Assembly (NCBI RefSeq): GCF_019904235.1
Contig: NZ_CP063202.1
Location: forward strand, 2,108,001-2,172,000
Source of the DNA: Erythrobacter sp. SCSIO 43205
GTDB taxonomy: Bacteria; Pseudomonadota; Alphaproteobacteria; Sphingomonadales; Sphingomonadaceae
Direction: 5' to 3'
Length of the DNA stretch: 64,000 nucleotides
In this document: piece by piece, positions 1-8,037 of the stretch
Layout: every line of letters starts with the position of its first letter
How positions within the stretch are numbered: the first letter of the stretch is position 1
Notes under the pieces: model-generated
Database searches by the model: none
The model's input: the letters and a program-made list of their open reading frames with translations, nothing else
Told to the model about the DNA's origin: nothing
Made by a program: the position numbers and the translations under genes

Positions 1-576
1 ATCGAGCGCTTCGTAAAGCATCTCTGAGAACCGCTCACCCGAAAACGGCGGCCCGAACCAACGTCCCCTCACCATTTTCGACACTTTGGTACGCACCTCT
101 TTGCGTGTCTCTGGCGACACGCTTTCATCGACCGCATTCCCGCTTCGTCTGAGGAACCAATCAGCCAAGGGTTGCGCCCAGATTTTGGCAAACTTCCAAC
201 CCGGTTGAGCTTCTTCGGCGGTAAGCTCGCTGACATCAGCATTCTTCAGCCACAGGTCAGTGAGCGGCTCCAACGAACCACCTGAATAAAGCGCCTGCGC
301 CAGGAACACCGCATTGATCCCGCCTGCACTGGCACCCGTCAGAATGTCGGGCAGAACCCTCAAGCGCAGGGAATAGTCCGTCTCAATCTGTTCGAGAAGA
401 TCGCTGTAAACCCCTGCGACCCCGCCAATCTCCTCGCCGTCCTGACGCGCGCGGCTTGCTCTGGCGACGTGCCAGATCTCCTTTGTGACGCCGTGCATAT
501 AAACTGCAAGGCTGACACCGCCGTAGCAAACAAGAGCGAGGCGCAATTCCTTTTGACGCATAACGAATTCGCTCAT
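1..576 (-). CDS. Patatin-like phospholipase family protein, 3' part missing
   Basis: This is the N-terminal 192 residues of a gene that reads off the left edge. It starts at the ATG at 576 and has no stop in the window. The protein begins MSEFVMRQKELRLALVCYGG, then continues VSLAVYMHGVTKEIW, the typical opening of bacterial patatin-like acyl hydrolases (oxyanion-hole glycine stretch). A serine nucleophile elbow follows in GASAGGINA (GxSxG, near residue 82). The catalytic Asp of the Ser-Asp dyad would lie beyond the edge. The family hydrolyses acyl groups from lipids and often carries a DUF3376 C-terminal part in alphaproteobacteria; which lipid is used cannot be told. It is divergent from radA with about 60 bp between the starts. 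Confidence 0.85.
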   Translation of the reverse strand, partial: MSEFVMRQKELRLALVCYGGVSLAVYMHGVTKEIWHVARASRARQDGEEIGGVAGVYSDLLEQIETDYSLRLRVLPDILTGASAGGINAVFLAQALYSGGSLEPLTDLWLKNADVSELTAEEAQPGWKFAKIWAQPLADWFLRRSGNAVDESVSPETRKEVRTKVSKMVRGRWFGPPFSGERFSEMLYEALD

Positions 577-636
577 GCCGGGGTTTCTCCGCATTCGCAA
601 TTGCGTTCTGCAAATGTTCTGGTAACAAGTTGCGCC

Positions 637-2004
637 ATGGCAAAAGCAAAAAAGCGATATGTTTGCGCAAATTGCGGCTCAGTTTCTCCGCGATGGCAGG
701 GGCAATGCGGTGATTGCGGTGAATGGAACACATTGACCGAAGATGTGCCCGCAACGGTGTTTTCGCAAAAGCATGATTTGTCGAGCGGTGGGCGCGGCAT
801 TGAATTTGTGCCTCTTAACCGACCCGCAGAATTGCCTGTGCGCAAATCAACCGGGCTTGCTGAATTCGACCGCGCGCTTGGCGGAGGCATCGTTCCGGGC
901 TCAGCCATTCTTATGGGCGGCGATCCGGGGATCGGGAAATCGACCCTGCTATTGCAAACTGCGGCGACAATCGCGCGCGGTGGAAATGACGTTGTCTATG
1001 TTAGCGGTGAGGAAGCCGCAGGCCAAGTGCGCCTGCGTGCACAGCGCCTTGGTGTGGCAGATGCTCCCATTCGCCTCGCTTCCGAAACTTCAGTGCGCGA
1101 CATTCTGACAACGCTGGGGCAGGGTGATCCGCCAGCCCTGCTTGTGATCGATTCCATTCAGACCATGCATTCTGACACCATCGAAGGCGCGCCAGGAACG
1201 GTGAGCCAGGTGCGAGGATGCGCGTTGGAACTGATCCGCTATGCTAAAGCGTCAGGCGCAGCGCTTGTGCTGGTCGGGCACGTGACCAAGGATGGCAATA
1301 TCGCTGGCCCTCGCGTGCTTGAACACATGGTCGATGTGGTCATGAGCTTTGAGGGCGAGCGCAGCCACCAGTACCGTATCCTTCGCGCACTCAAAAACCG
1401 CTTTGGCGCGGTGGATGAAATCGGCGTGTTTTCGATGGAAGGGGCAGGGCTTGAAGAGGTTTCAAACCCCTCAATGCTGTTCCTGTCAGGCCGCGATCAG
1501 CCTTTGGCGGGAAGCGCGGTGTTTCCAGCGCTTGAGGGGACACGGCCAGTACTCGTCGAAATTCAGGCGCTTATCGTTCGGCTTCAATCAGGTGCGACAC
1601 CAAGGCGCGCGGTTGTTGGATGGGACAATGGGCGCCTCGCTATGCTCCTTGCGGTGCTGGAATCGCGCTGCGGGCTTAATTTTTCTAGTGCGGAAGTTTA
1701 TCTCAATATCGCTGGCGGATACCGATTGTCTGATCCTGCCGCCGATCTCGCTGTTGCCGCAGCGCTAGTCTCAGCGCTCGCGGACAAGCCTTTGCCGCAA
1801 AAATCGGCATGGTTTGGTGAGGTTTCGCTTGCAGGTGAAATCCGCCCCGTCTCGCACGCTGACCTTCGCCTGCGCGAAACCGCGAAACTGGGCTTTGTCA
1901 AAGGCTACGGCCCATCGGGCGCCAAGACCGGCTCATCGAAGCTTGCGTATAAAGGTATAAATCAACTTTCGAACCTCGTTGACCAAGTGATGGCAACCGC
2001 ATAA
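637..2004 (+). CDS. radA: DNA repair protein RadA (Sms)
   Basis: RadA is a RecA-like branch-migration ATPase that processes recombination intermediates. The 455-residue protein matches the usual length of about 455-460. It has an N-terminal C4 zinc finger (Cys10, Cys13, Cys24, Cys27), a Walker A motif GGDPGIGKS near residue 94, the RadA-specific KNRFG motif (LKNRFGAVDEIG) and a C-terminal Lon-protease-like domain. The ATG at 637 was chosen because MAKAKKRYVCANCG begins right at the zinc finger; an upstream in-frame start at 469 would add 56 unrelated residues that overlap the divergent patatin gene. cvpA follows after 14 bp on the same strand, so the two may be co-transcribed. Confidence 0.97.
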   Translation: MAKAKKRYVCANCGSVSPRWQGQCGDCGEWNTLTEDVPATVFSQKHDLSSGGRGIEFVPLNRPAELPVRKSTGLAEFDRALGGGIVPGSAILMGGDPGIGKSTLLLQTAATIARGGNDVVYVSGEEAAGQVRLRAQRLGVADAPIRLASETSVRDILTTLGQGDPPALLVIDSIQTMHSDTIEGAPGTVSQVRGCALELIRYAKASGAALVLVGHVTKDGNIAGPRVLEHMVDVVMSFEGERSHQYRILRALKNRFGAVDEIGVFSMEGAGLEEVSNPSMLFLSGRDQPLAGSAVFPALEGTRPVLVEIQALIVRLQSGATPRRAVVGWDNGRLAMLLAVLESRCGLNFSSAEVYLNIAGGYRLSDPAADLAVAAALVSALADKPLPQKSAWFGEVSLAGEIRPVSHADLRLRETAKLGFVKGYGPSGAKTGSSKLAYKGINQLSNLVDQVMATA

Positions 2005-2018
2005 TCCGCAAGGCCGTT

Positions 2019-2552
2019 ATGACGGGCTTTGACATAATCGTACTGATCATCGTCGCAGTTGCGGCTGTGGGCGGGTTTCTAAGAGGGCTGGTGCAAGAGG
2101 TTTTGAGCCTTGCCGCCTGGATACTGGCGGCTTGTTCCGTGCACTACCTGCACGGCGACCTCACGCAGTTCCTGCTCGGCTTTTATAACCTTGACCCCGG
2201 CGCCGCGATCCTCGCTTTCGCGCTTCTTCTCATCATTCCTTATGCCGCGATGAAGCTGATTGCGGGCAATGTGGGGGAGGCTTCGCGCGGCTCTATCCTT
2301 GGCCCTATCGACAGAGTCCTCGGCTTTGGTTTTGGCGCGGTGAAAGGCGCGATCATCGTTGTTTTCGCCTTTTCGGTTCTGGTGCTCGGCTTTGATACGG
2401 TGTGGGGGTACAAAGGACGGCCTGACTGGATTTCTCAGGCGCGCACCTATCCGGCAGCGGATGCGTTTTCGCGTGAACTCGTGCGCATGATTGCCGCGCG
2501 CCGCGCGCAGCTTGCGGATGAAGAGCGCGCTAACGAAAGCGCCGGGGAGTAA
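2019..2552 (+). CDS. cvpA: CvpA family membrane protein
   Basis: This 177-residue inner-membrane protein has four predicted hydrophobic segments (about residues 3-20, 27-45, 62-80 and 100-125). It carries the family-typical start FDIIVLIIVAVAAVGGFLRG and the GPIDRVLGFGFGAVKGAI segment in the third quarter. CvpA proteins are linked to colicin V production in E. coli and to envelope homeostasis elsewhere; the molecular activity is not known. The C-terminus is charged and probably cytoplasmic. It lies 14 bp after radA and 9 bp before a NifU-like gene, suggesting one transcript. Confidence 0.92.
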   Translation: MTGFDIIVLIIVAVAAVGGFLRGLVQEVLSLAAWILAACSVHYLHGDLTQFLLGFYNLDPGAAILAFALLLIIPYAAMKLIAGNVGEASRGSILGPIDRVLGFGFGAVKGAIIVVFAFSVLVLGFDTVWGYKGRPDWISQARTYPAADAFSRELVRMIAARRAQLADEERANESAGE

Positions 2553-2561
2553 CAGGGCAGC

Positions 2562-3002
2562 GTGGCTGAAAAGCTTTACACGCCTGAGCTTCTGGAGCTT
2601 GCCACGGCCCTTGCGGATTTTCCGCTTACAGGCGATTTCGACTACCGCGCGCAAGGCCGCTCGCGAACCTGTGGCAGCACTATCGAGGTTGGAGTGGACC
2701 TTGACCCTGATGGAGTGCTCACCCGGATTGGCCTTCAAGTCAACGCGTGTGCCATCGGGCAGAGTTCTGCTGCAATCCTCGCGCTCAATGCAAAAGGGCG
2801 CACAGCAAATGATTTTCGGCGCACCCTCAAGGCAATCGAAGAATGGCTAAGCGGTGATGGATCATCGCAAGAGAACCTGCCCAATTGGCTAGGGTTCGAG
2901 GCGCTGGCACCTGCGCATCCGCATAAAGGGCGGCACGGCGCACTCTTATTGGCGTGGACGGCCATCAATCAGGCGCTTTCCTCTGCGCCTTCGTCTCGTT
3001 AA
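2562..3002 (+). CDS. NifU/IscU-like iron-sulfur scaffold family protein
   Basis: This 146-residue protein starts with GTG at 2562, nine bases after the cvpA stop. It resembles the IscU/NifU N-terminal scaffold domain: a first conserved cysteine in RTCGST and a second in NACAIGQSSAAIL. The third ligand cysteine, which in IscU lies in a C-terminal helix, is absent; the aligned segment reads GRHGALLLAWTAINQAL with no Cys. It may therefore bind a cluster differently, use another ligand, or not assemble clusters at all. No other isc or suf gene is nearby. The family assignment is fairly safe, the scaffold role is not. Confidence 0.8.
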   Translation: MAEKLYTPELLELATALADFPLTGDFDYRAQGRSRTCGSTIEVGVDLDPDGVLTRIGLQVNACAIGQSSAAILALNAKGRTANDFRRTLKAIEEWLSGDGSSQENLPNWLGFEALAPAHPHKGRHGALLLAWTAINQALSSAPSSR

Positions 3003-3051
3003 GGCTTCTCGTCAGAAGAGAATATCGCACAGCAAAGGCGAACGGGGACAT

Positions 3052-4710
3052 ATGTCATCAACATCTGCAACCAATGAGGCAAAGGCACTTGGTGAGCGCG
3101 AGCCAACCAAGAAAGAAATCCGTCTTGTGGTCGGCGCATCAAGCGCAGGGACCATTTTTGAATGGTACGATTTTTTCATCTACGGAACGCTCGCCTACAT
3201 CCTGAAAGATGCGTTTTACGATGTCGATGATCCCACGCTTGGGTTGTTGCTGGTGTGGTCAACCTTTGCCGTGGGCTTCGCCTTTCGCCCGATTGGCGCA
3301 ATCCTGTTCGGCTTTCTTGGAGACAAGCTGGGGCGCAAATACACCTTCCTTGTGACTGTCACCTTGATGGGAATAGCGACTGCCGGGGTGGGCTTCATCC
3401 CGACAGTGGACACAATCGGGGTGGCGGCTCCCATCATCGTCATCATCTTGCGGGTTTTACAAGGTCTTGCACTGGGCGGAGAATATGGCGGGGCGGCGAT
3501 TTACGTCGCTGAACACTCACCCCCCAATCAGCGCGGCTATTACACCAGCTATATTCAGGCCTCGGTTGCGGGCGGTTTTGTGCTGTCGATCATAGTGGTC
3601 CTCTCATGCCGCTTCCTCATCCCTGAGGCGGAGTTTGAAGCATGGGGCTGGCGCGTGCCGTTCCTCCTCTCCATCCTGCTTCTCGCCATATCGCTGTGGA
3701 TGCGGTTGATGTTGTCGGAAAGCCCCGTCTTTAAGGCGATGAAAGAAGCGGGCGAGACGAGCGGAAACCCCTTCGTTGAGAGCTTCACCTATCCCGGCAA
3801 CAAAAAGCGCATTTTCGTGGCCCTGTTCGGGGTGACGGGCATTCTCACCACCATTTGGTACACTGCGTTCTTCTCAGGGATGAGCTTTTTGCGCGGGCCC
3901 ATGCACGTCGATCCGTTCACGGTTGAGGTGATCCTGCTGATCGCGGGGGCGATTGCGATGAGCTTCTACATTTTCGTAGGCAAATGGTCGGATAGGGTCG
4001 GACGCAAAAAGCCGATCATTATTGGCGCGCTTGCGACCCTCGCTCTGCTTTTCCCGACGTTTTGGGGGCTGGGCAGCCTCGCCAACCCCGGCCTTGCCGA
4101 AGCATCGGAGCGCGCGCCGATCGTGGTGTCCGGGCCGGAATGTGTGACCGATCCATTTGCTGAATTGTTCGACCGGGAACAGACCGATTGCGGCAAGATT
4201 TTGGGCACTCTGACGGCGTCAGGTGTCGCGTACACTCTCGTGCCCGGCGACACGCTTTCCATCACAGTCGATGGCAACGAACTTGATGACGAACCTTCAT
4301 GGTATGAAAGCGGGCAAGCGCGCACTGAAGGCCTGCAAAGTGCGCTGAGCGAGTACGGGTTTGACTTCTCCAAGCAGCAGCCGGAATTGGTCAACATTCT
4401 CGGAATTATCGGGCTCTTGCTCCTCCTCGGCCTGCTATCAGCTCTCACATATGGTTCGGTCGCAGCGCTTTTGTCGGAAATGTTTCCGCCCAAAATCCGC
4501 TACTCCTCCATGTCGATCCCCTATCATATCGGCGCAGGCTATCTCGGTGGGTTCCTGCCGCTTATCGCAGGCGTGATCGTGGCGAGCACGGGCGATATTT
4601 ACGCAGGCCTATGGTACACATGGGCGGTGGTGGCATTTGGCGTCGTGGTTGCGTGGTGGGGTATCCCCGATGGTCCCCCAAGAGACTTTGAAGACGATGC
4701 CGCTGGCTGA
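3052..4710 (+). CDS. MFS transporter of the metabolite:H+ symporter (MHS) type
   Basis: This 552-residue integral membrane protein begins its first helix with GTIFEWYDFFIYGTLA, the signature of the MHS subfamily (proline/betaine, shikimate, citrate transporters). The loop 2-3 motif GDKLGRKYTF (GxLaDrxGrr) follows, with a second copy KWSDRVGRKKPIII in the second half. It is about 100 residues longer than most MHS carriers because of a hydrophilic segment (about residues 340-445) between helices of the second half that contains two cysteines and many acidic residues. The substrate cannot be assigned. Its 3' end overlaps the proposed alr start by 14 bp, so translation of the two may be coupled. 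Confidence 0.92.
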   Translation: MSSTSATNEAKALGEREPTKKEIRLVVGASSAGTIFEWYDFFIYGTLAYILKDAFYDVDDPTLGLLLVWSTFAVGFAFRPIGAILFGFLGDKLGRKYTFLVTVTLMGIATAGVGFIPTVDTIGVAAPIIVIILRVLQGLALGGEYGGAAIYVAEHSPPNQRGYYTSYIQASVAGGFVLSIIVVLSCRFLIPEAEFEAWGWRVPFLLSILLLAISLWMRLMLSESPVFKAMKEAGETSGNPFVESFTYPGNKKRIFVALFGVTGILTTIWYTAFFSGMSFLRGPMHVDPFTVEVILLIAGAIAMSFYIFVGKWSDRVGRKKPIIIGALATLALLFPTFWGLGSLANPGLAEASERAPIVVSGPECVTDPFAELFDREQTDCGKILGTLTASGVAYTLVPGDTLSITVDGNELDDEPSWYESGQARTEGLQSALSEYGFDFSKQQPELVNILGIIGLLLLLGLLSALTYGSVAALLSEMFPPKIRYSSMSIPYHIGAGYLGGFLPLIAGVIVASTGDIYAGLWYTWAVVAFGVVVAWWGIPDGPPRDFEDDAAG

Positions 4711-5746
4711 GGTCTCGGCGCCTGAGCCGACACTAAGGCTGCGTGTCGATAAGGATGCCCTGGCGCATAATTGGCGCGCGCTGGACAGGCTTTCCGGAGA
4801 TGCGTCTGCCGGGGCTGCGGTCAAAGCCAATTGCTATGGCCTTGGTGTTGATGCTTGCGTACCAGTGCTGCGCGATGCGGGATGCGAGGCTTTCTTCGTC
4901 GCTCATTGGAGCGAGGTTGGAGCGCTTTTGCCTCATGTAGAGTCCACGCAAATCGCTGTGCTTCACGGTCCGGTGCGCGATAAAGATGTCGCCCTTGCCA
5001 AAGCGATTGGAGCGGTCCCTGTGCTCAATTCCTTGTCTCAGGTGCAGCGCTGGAATTCTGGCGGAGGAGGGCGGTGTCACCTGATGGTCGACACTGGCAT
5101 CAACCGTTTGGGCCTATCGGCAAACGAGCTTGGCGATCCCTCAGTCGCGAAGCTCGAAGTTGACATATTGATGAGCCATCTGGCCTGCGCCGACGAAGAC
5201 AGCGCGATGAATGGCAGGCAATTGTCCGCATTTCGCGATTGCCTGCCATTGGTAACCCATCGCCGCACCAGCCTCGCAAACAGCGCCGGGATCGCGCTTG
5301 GTTCAGAGTACAGCTTTGACCTCACCCGCCCTGGCCTTGCGCTTTACGGTGGTATCCCGCGCGCGCAGCTTGCCGACACTATTCGCCAGGTCGCCTATAT
5401 CGACGCTGCAATCATGCAAACGCGCACGTTGAGCGCGGGTGATGCGGTTGGTTATAATGGTGAATTCATTGCACAGCGCCCTATGCGCGCAGGCACTGTC
5501 TCGCTTGGCTATGCCGATGGATTTTTGCGCAACCGAGGCCCCGGCACCTCACTGCTGCACGGTGAAGCGAGCTTGCCGATAATTGGCAAAGTGTCGATGG
5601 ACATGATCATCGTTGACCTCACCGATGCGCCCGAACTTGGCGAAGGCGATTGGCTTGAAGTGCCCATGGGCCTTCGCGATGCAGCGCAACAAAGCGGACT
5701 TTCGCAATATGAATTATTGACCGTCCTAGGCTCGCGCCTGCGATAA
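4697..5746 (+). CDS. alr: Alanine racemase
   Basis: Alr interconverts L- and D-alanine with PLP and supplies D-Ala for peptidoglycan. The 349-residue protein has the PLP lysine in AVKANCYGLG (Lys43; consensus KANAYGHG, with Cys in place of the second Ala), an HRRTSLANSAG segment, and the C-terminal blocks AVGYNGEF, containing the tyrosine expected as second catalytic base, and GKVSMDMIIVDLTD. The start ATG at 4697 lies inside the 3' end of the MFS gene in another frame (14 bp overlap). A farther in-frame start at 4637 would overlap 74 bp and adds residues unlike the family. The link to the transporter hints at D- or L-amino acid uptake, but this is only inference. Confidence 0.93.
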   Translation: MPLAEVSAPEPTLRLRVDKDALAHNWRALDRLSGDASAGAAVKANCYGLGVDACVPVLRDAGCEAFFVAHWSEVGALLPHVESTQIAVLHGPVRDKDVALAKAIGAVPVLNSLSQVQRWNSGGGGRCHLMVDTGINRLGLSANELGDPSVAKLEVDILMSHLACADEDSAMNGRQLSAFRDCLPLVTHRRTSLANSAGIALGSEYSFDLTRPGLALYGGIPRAQLADTIRQVAYIDAAIMQTRTLSAGDAVGYNGEFIAQRPMRAGTVSLGYADGFLRNRGPGTSLLHGEASLPIIGKVSMDMIIVDLTDAPELGEGDWLEVPMGLRDAAQQSGLSQYELLTVLGSRLR

Positions 5747-5782
5747 AAACTGTAAGCAATGCAAGAACACTAACACTCGTGT

Positions 5783-5805
5783 TGCACCGCACAGTGTGCA
5801 GGTGC
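5783..5805. promoter_or_regulatory. Hairpin and candidate PhaR operator upstream of phaR
   Basis: Between alr and phaR the sequence contains TGCACCGCA (TGC-N3-GCA) at 5783-5791, directly joined to a nested inverted repeat: GCACC (5784-5788) pairs with GGTGC (5801-5805), and GCAC (5788 or 5789 onward) with GTGC around an AGT loop. PhaR of other alphaproteobacteria is reported to bind two TGC/GCA half-sites 3-4 bases apart and to repress its own gene, so this is a plausible autoregulatory site. No T-run follows, so it is unlikely to be a terminator. The operator role is inference. Confidence 0.4.
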
Positions 5806-5841
5806 TAAGAAGGGTATTCTAAAAATTTTTCGGGATAGGCT

Positions 5842-6417
5842 ATGGCTCGCAAATCTGCCGATGCAGCAATTAATGTTGGTGATGATACCATCGTCATCAA
5901 GAAATACGCCAATCGACGCCTCTATAACACGGCTTCTTCGAGCTACATCACTTTGGAAGATCTTGCCAAAATGGTGCGCGAGAACGTCGATTTTGCGGTT
6001 TTCGATGCAAAATCCAACGAGGACATCACCCGGTCGATCCTGACGCAAATCATCATGGATGAAGAAGCCAACGGCGGTCAGATGCTCCCTGTCAGCTTTT
6101 TAAGAGAGCTGATCTCGATGTATGGCAATTCGATGCAAACCCTCATGCCGTCATATCTCGACGCGACGATGACGAATTTTCGTGAGCGGCAAAGCGAGAT
6201 CCGCGAGGCGTTCGACAAGGGGATGCAAAACAACCCGCTCAGCGCCATTCACGAAACCAATATGGCCATGATGCGCGCTGCTGCGGAAACGTTCATTCCC
6301 GGCGTCGCTAAGAAGAAGGCTGAACCTTCTGCCAAAGTGGGGGCCTCCGAAGAGATTGCCCTGCTGCGCGAGCAGATGGCCGCCATGCAAAAGAAGCTGG
6401 ACGAATTGGGCAAATAG
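5842..6417 (+). CDS. phaR: Polyhydroxyalkanoate synthesis repressor PhaR
   Basis: PhaR is a DNA-binding regulator that also binds PHA granules and represses phasin genes and itself. The 191-residue protein carries the diagnostic N-terminal motif IKKYANRRLYNTASSSYITL (PHB/PHA accumulation regulator DNA-binding domain, residues about 18-80), then the accumulation domain (about 80-130). The C-terminus is an extended, charged tail (KKKAEPSAKVGASEEIALL) ending in a short coiled coil. No pha synthase or phasin gene is in the window, so the regulon lies elsewhere. The gene appears monocistronic: 95 bp separate it from alr and 63 bp from proS. Confidence 0.95.
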   Translation: MARKSADAAINVGDDTIVIKKYANRRLYNTASSSYITLEDLAKMVRENVDFAVFDAKSNEDITRSILTQIIMDEEANGGQMLPVSFLRELISMYGNSMQTLMPSYLDATMTNFRERQSEIREAFDKGMQNNPLSAIHETNMAMMRAAAETFIPGVAKKKAEPSAKVGASEEIALLREQMAAMQKKLDELGK

Positions 6418-6480
6418 AGGCAGGGCCGGGCCTTCAAGTTATGGGCTGAACACAAGCCCGATCGAGCAGGAAAATTCGCA

Positions 6481-8037
6481 GTGTCTAACAATCCCCCGGC
6501 GATCAAACACGCGCTCAATGTGAAGCGCGAAGATGATTTTGCCAAATGGTATCAAGAAGTTATCAGCGCAGCTGACCTTGCCGAGGAATCCGGCGTGCGC
6601 GGCTGTATGGTAATCAAGCCGTGGGGCTATGGCATTTGGGAGCGTGTTCAACGCTTGATGGACGACCGGATTAAAGCGGCTGGCATCGACAACGCATATT
6701 TTCCGCTCTTCATCCCGCTTGCCAATTTTGAACGTGAAGCCGACCACGTTGACGGCTTTGCAAAAGAGATGGCCGTCGTCACCCACCACCGTCTGATCGC
6801 AGATGGAAAAGGCGGGCTGATCCCTGACCCAGAAGCGAAGCTGGAAGAACCGCTTGTGGTTCGTCCTACGTCTGAGACGATTATTGGCGATGCGATGGCG
6901 CGTTGGGTGCAAAGCTGGCGTGACTTGCCCCTTATGCTGAACCAATGGGCCAATGTTGTGCGTTGGGAAATGCGTACGCGGATGTTTCTTCGGACCTCTG
7001 AATTCCTCTGGCAGGAAGGGCACACCGCTCACGCCACGCGCGATGAAGCTCTTGAGGAAACGCACCGCGCGCTGGAGATGTACCGCGCTTGTCTTGAAGA
7101 AGACTTGGCCATGCCGGTGATCGCTGGTGAAAAGCCAGAGAATGAGCGTTTCCCGGGCGCCGATGAAACCTGGTCGGTCGAGGCGATGATGCAGGACGGC
7201 AAGGCGCTTCAAGCGGGAACCTCGCATTATCTCGGCACCTCTTTTGCTGAGGCTGCGGGTATCAATTACCAAGATAAAGACGGCGAGCATCAGCTTGCCC
7301 ACACCACCAGTTGGGGCACCTCAACGCGCATGATCGGCGGCGTTGTGATGACACACGGCGATGATGACGGCCTGCGCGTGCCACCGCGCATTGCGCCACA
7401 TCAGGTCATCATCCTTCCCATGCTGCGCGATAAGCCCGAGGATGAGGCTGTGCTCGCTTACTGCGAGGAAGTACGTGCCTCTTTGAAGGGCCTTACAGCC
7501 CTTGGTGAACCAATCCGTGTTCTGCTCGACAAGTCACCGGGTAAGGCCGCAACCAAACGTTGGAATTGGGTCAAGAAAGGCGCGCCTGTCATCGTCGAGG
7601 TTGGCCCTCGCGATATGGAAAACGGCAAGGTTGCTGTGCTTCGCCGCGACGCTCTCTGGAATCTGGATAATGGTAAGCCTGCAATGGCCTTCACCCCGCG
7701 CGATGAATTCGCCAGCGGCGTGTCGCAGCTTCTTGAAGATATTCAATCGGGCCTGTTCAACGAAGCGGCAGAGCGCCGTGATGCGAATATCACGCGCGGG
7801 CTTACCGATTGGCACGATGTGGTCAATTCCTTCCGCAAAGGCGGTAAGTATCCCGGCTGGGTCGAAGTCCAATGGGCGCGGCCTACGGGCGCCGAACTTG
7901 AGGCGGTGGTTGAGAAGCTGAAGGCTGAGAAACTGACCTTCCGCAACGTGCCGCGCGACAGCGAGCCTGCGGACGGAACTTGCATTTTCTCAGGCAAACC
8001 AGCGGTTGAGCGTATTCTCGTGGCTCGCGCCTATTAA
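6481..8037 (+). CDS. proS: Prolyl-tRNA synthetase, archaeal/eukaryotic-like short form
   Basis: ProRS charges tRNA-Pro. The 518-residue protein begins with GTG at 6481 and lacks the editing insertion domain (INS) that sits between class II motifs 2 and 3 in E. coli-type ProRS. Motif 2 is visible in NVVRWEMRTRMFLRTSEFLWQ and an HQVIILPMLRD anticodon-domain block follows. The C-terminal extension ends in ERILVARAY, like the zinc-domain tail with terminal Tyr found in archaeal/eukaryotic (type 3) enzymes. The ribonuclease R gene begins immediately after the stop codon, so proS and rnr are likely co-transcribed. The family call is firm; the exact subtype comes from motif reading only. Confidence 0.95.
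   Translation: MSNNPPAIKHALNVKREDDFAKWYQEVISAADLAEESGVRGCMVIKPWGYGIWERVQRLMDDRIKAAGIDNAYFPLFIPLANFEREADHVDGFAKEMAVVTHHRLIADGKGGLIPDPEAKLEEPLVVRPTSETIIGDAMARWVQSWRDLPLMLNQWANVVRWEMRTRMFLRTSEFLWQEGHTAHATRDEALEETHRALEMYRACLEEDLAMPVIAGEKPENERFPGADETWSVEAMMQDGKALQAGTSHYLGTSFAEAAGINYQDKDGEHQLAHTTSWGTSTRMIGGVVMTHGDDDGLRVPPRIAPHQVIILPMLRDKPEDEAVLAYCEEVRASLKGLTALGEPIRVLLDKSPGKAATKRWNWVKKGAPVIVEVGPRDMENGKVAVLRRDALWNLDNGKPAMAFTPRDEFASGVSQLLEDIQSGLFNEAAERRDANITRGLTDWHDVVNSFRKGGKYPGWVEVQWARPTGAELEAVVEKLKAEKLTFRNVPRDSEPADGTCIFSGKPAVERILVARAY

Noticed and set aside
6439..7302. A 287-codon minus-strand reading frame opposite proS
   Set aside because: Antisense to ProRS with His/Arg-rich, non-family composition.
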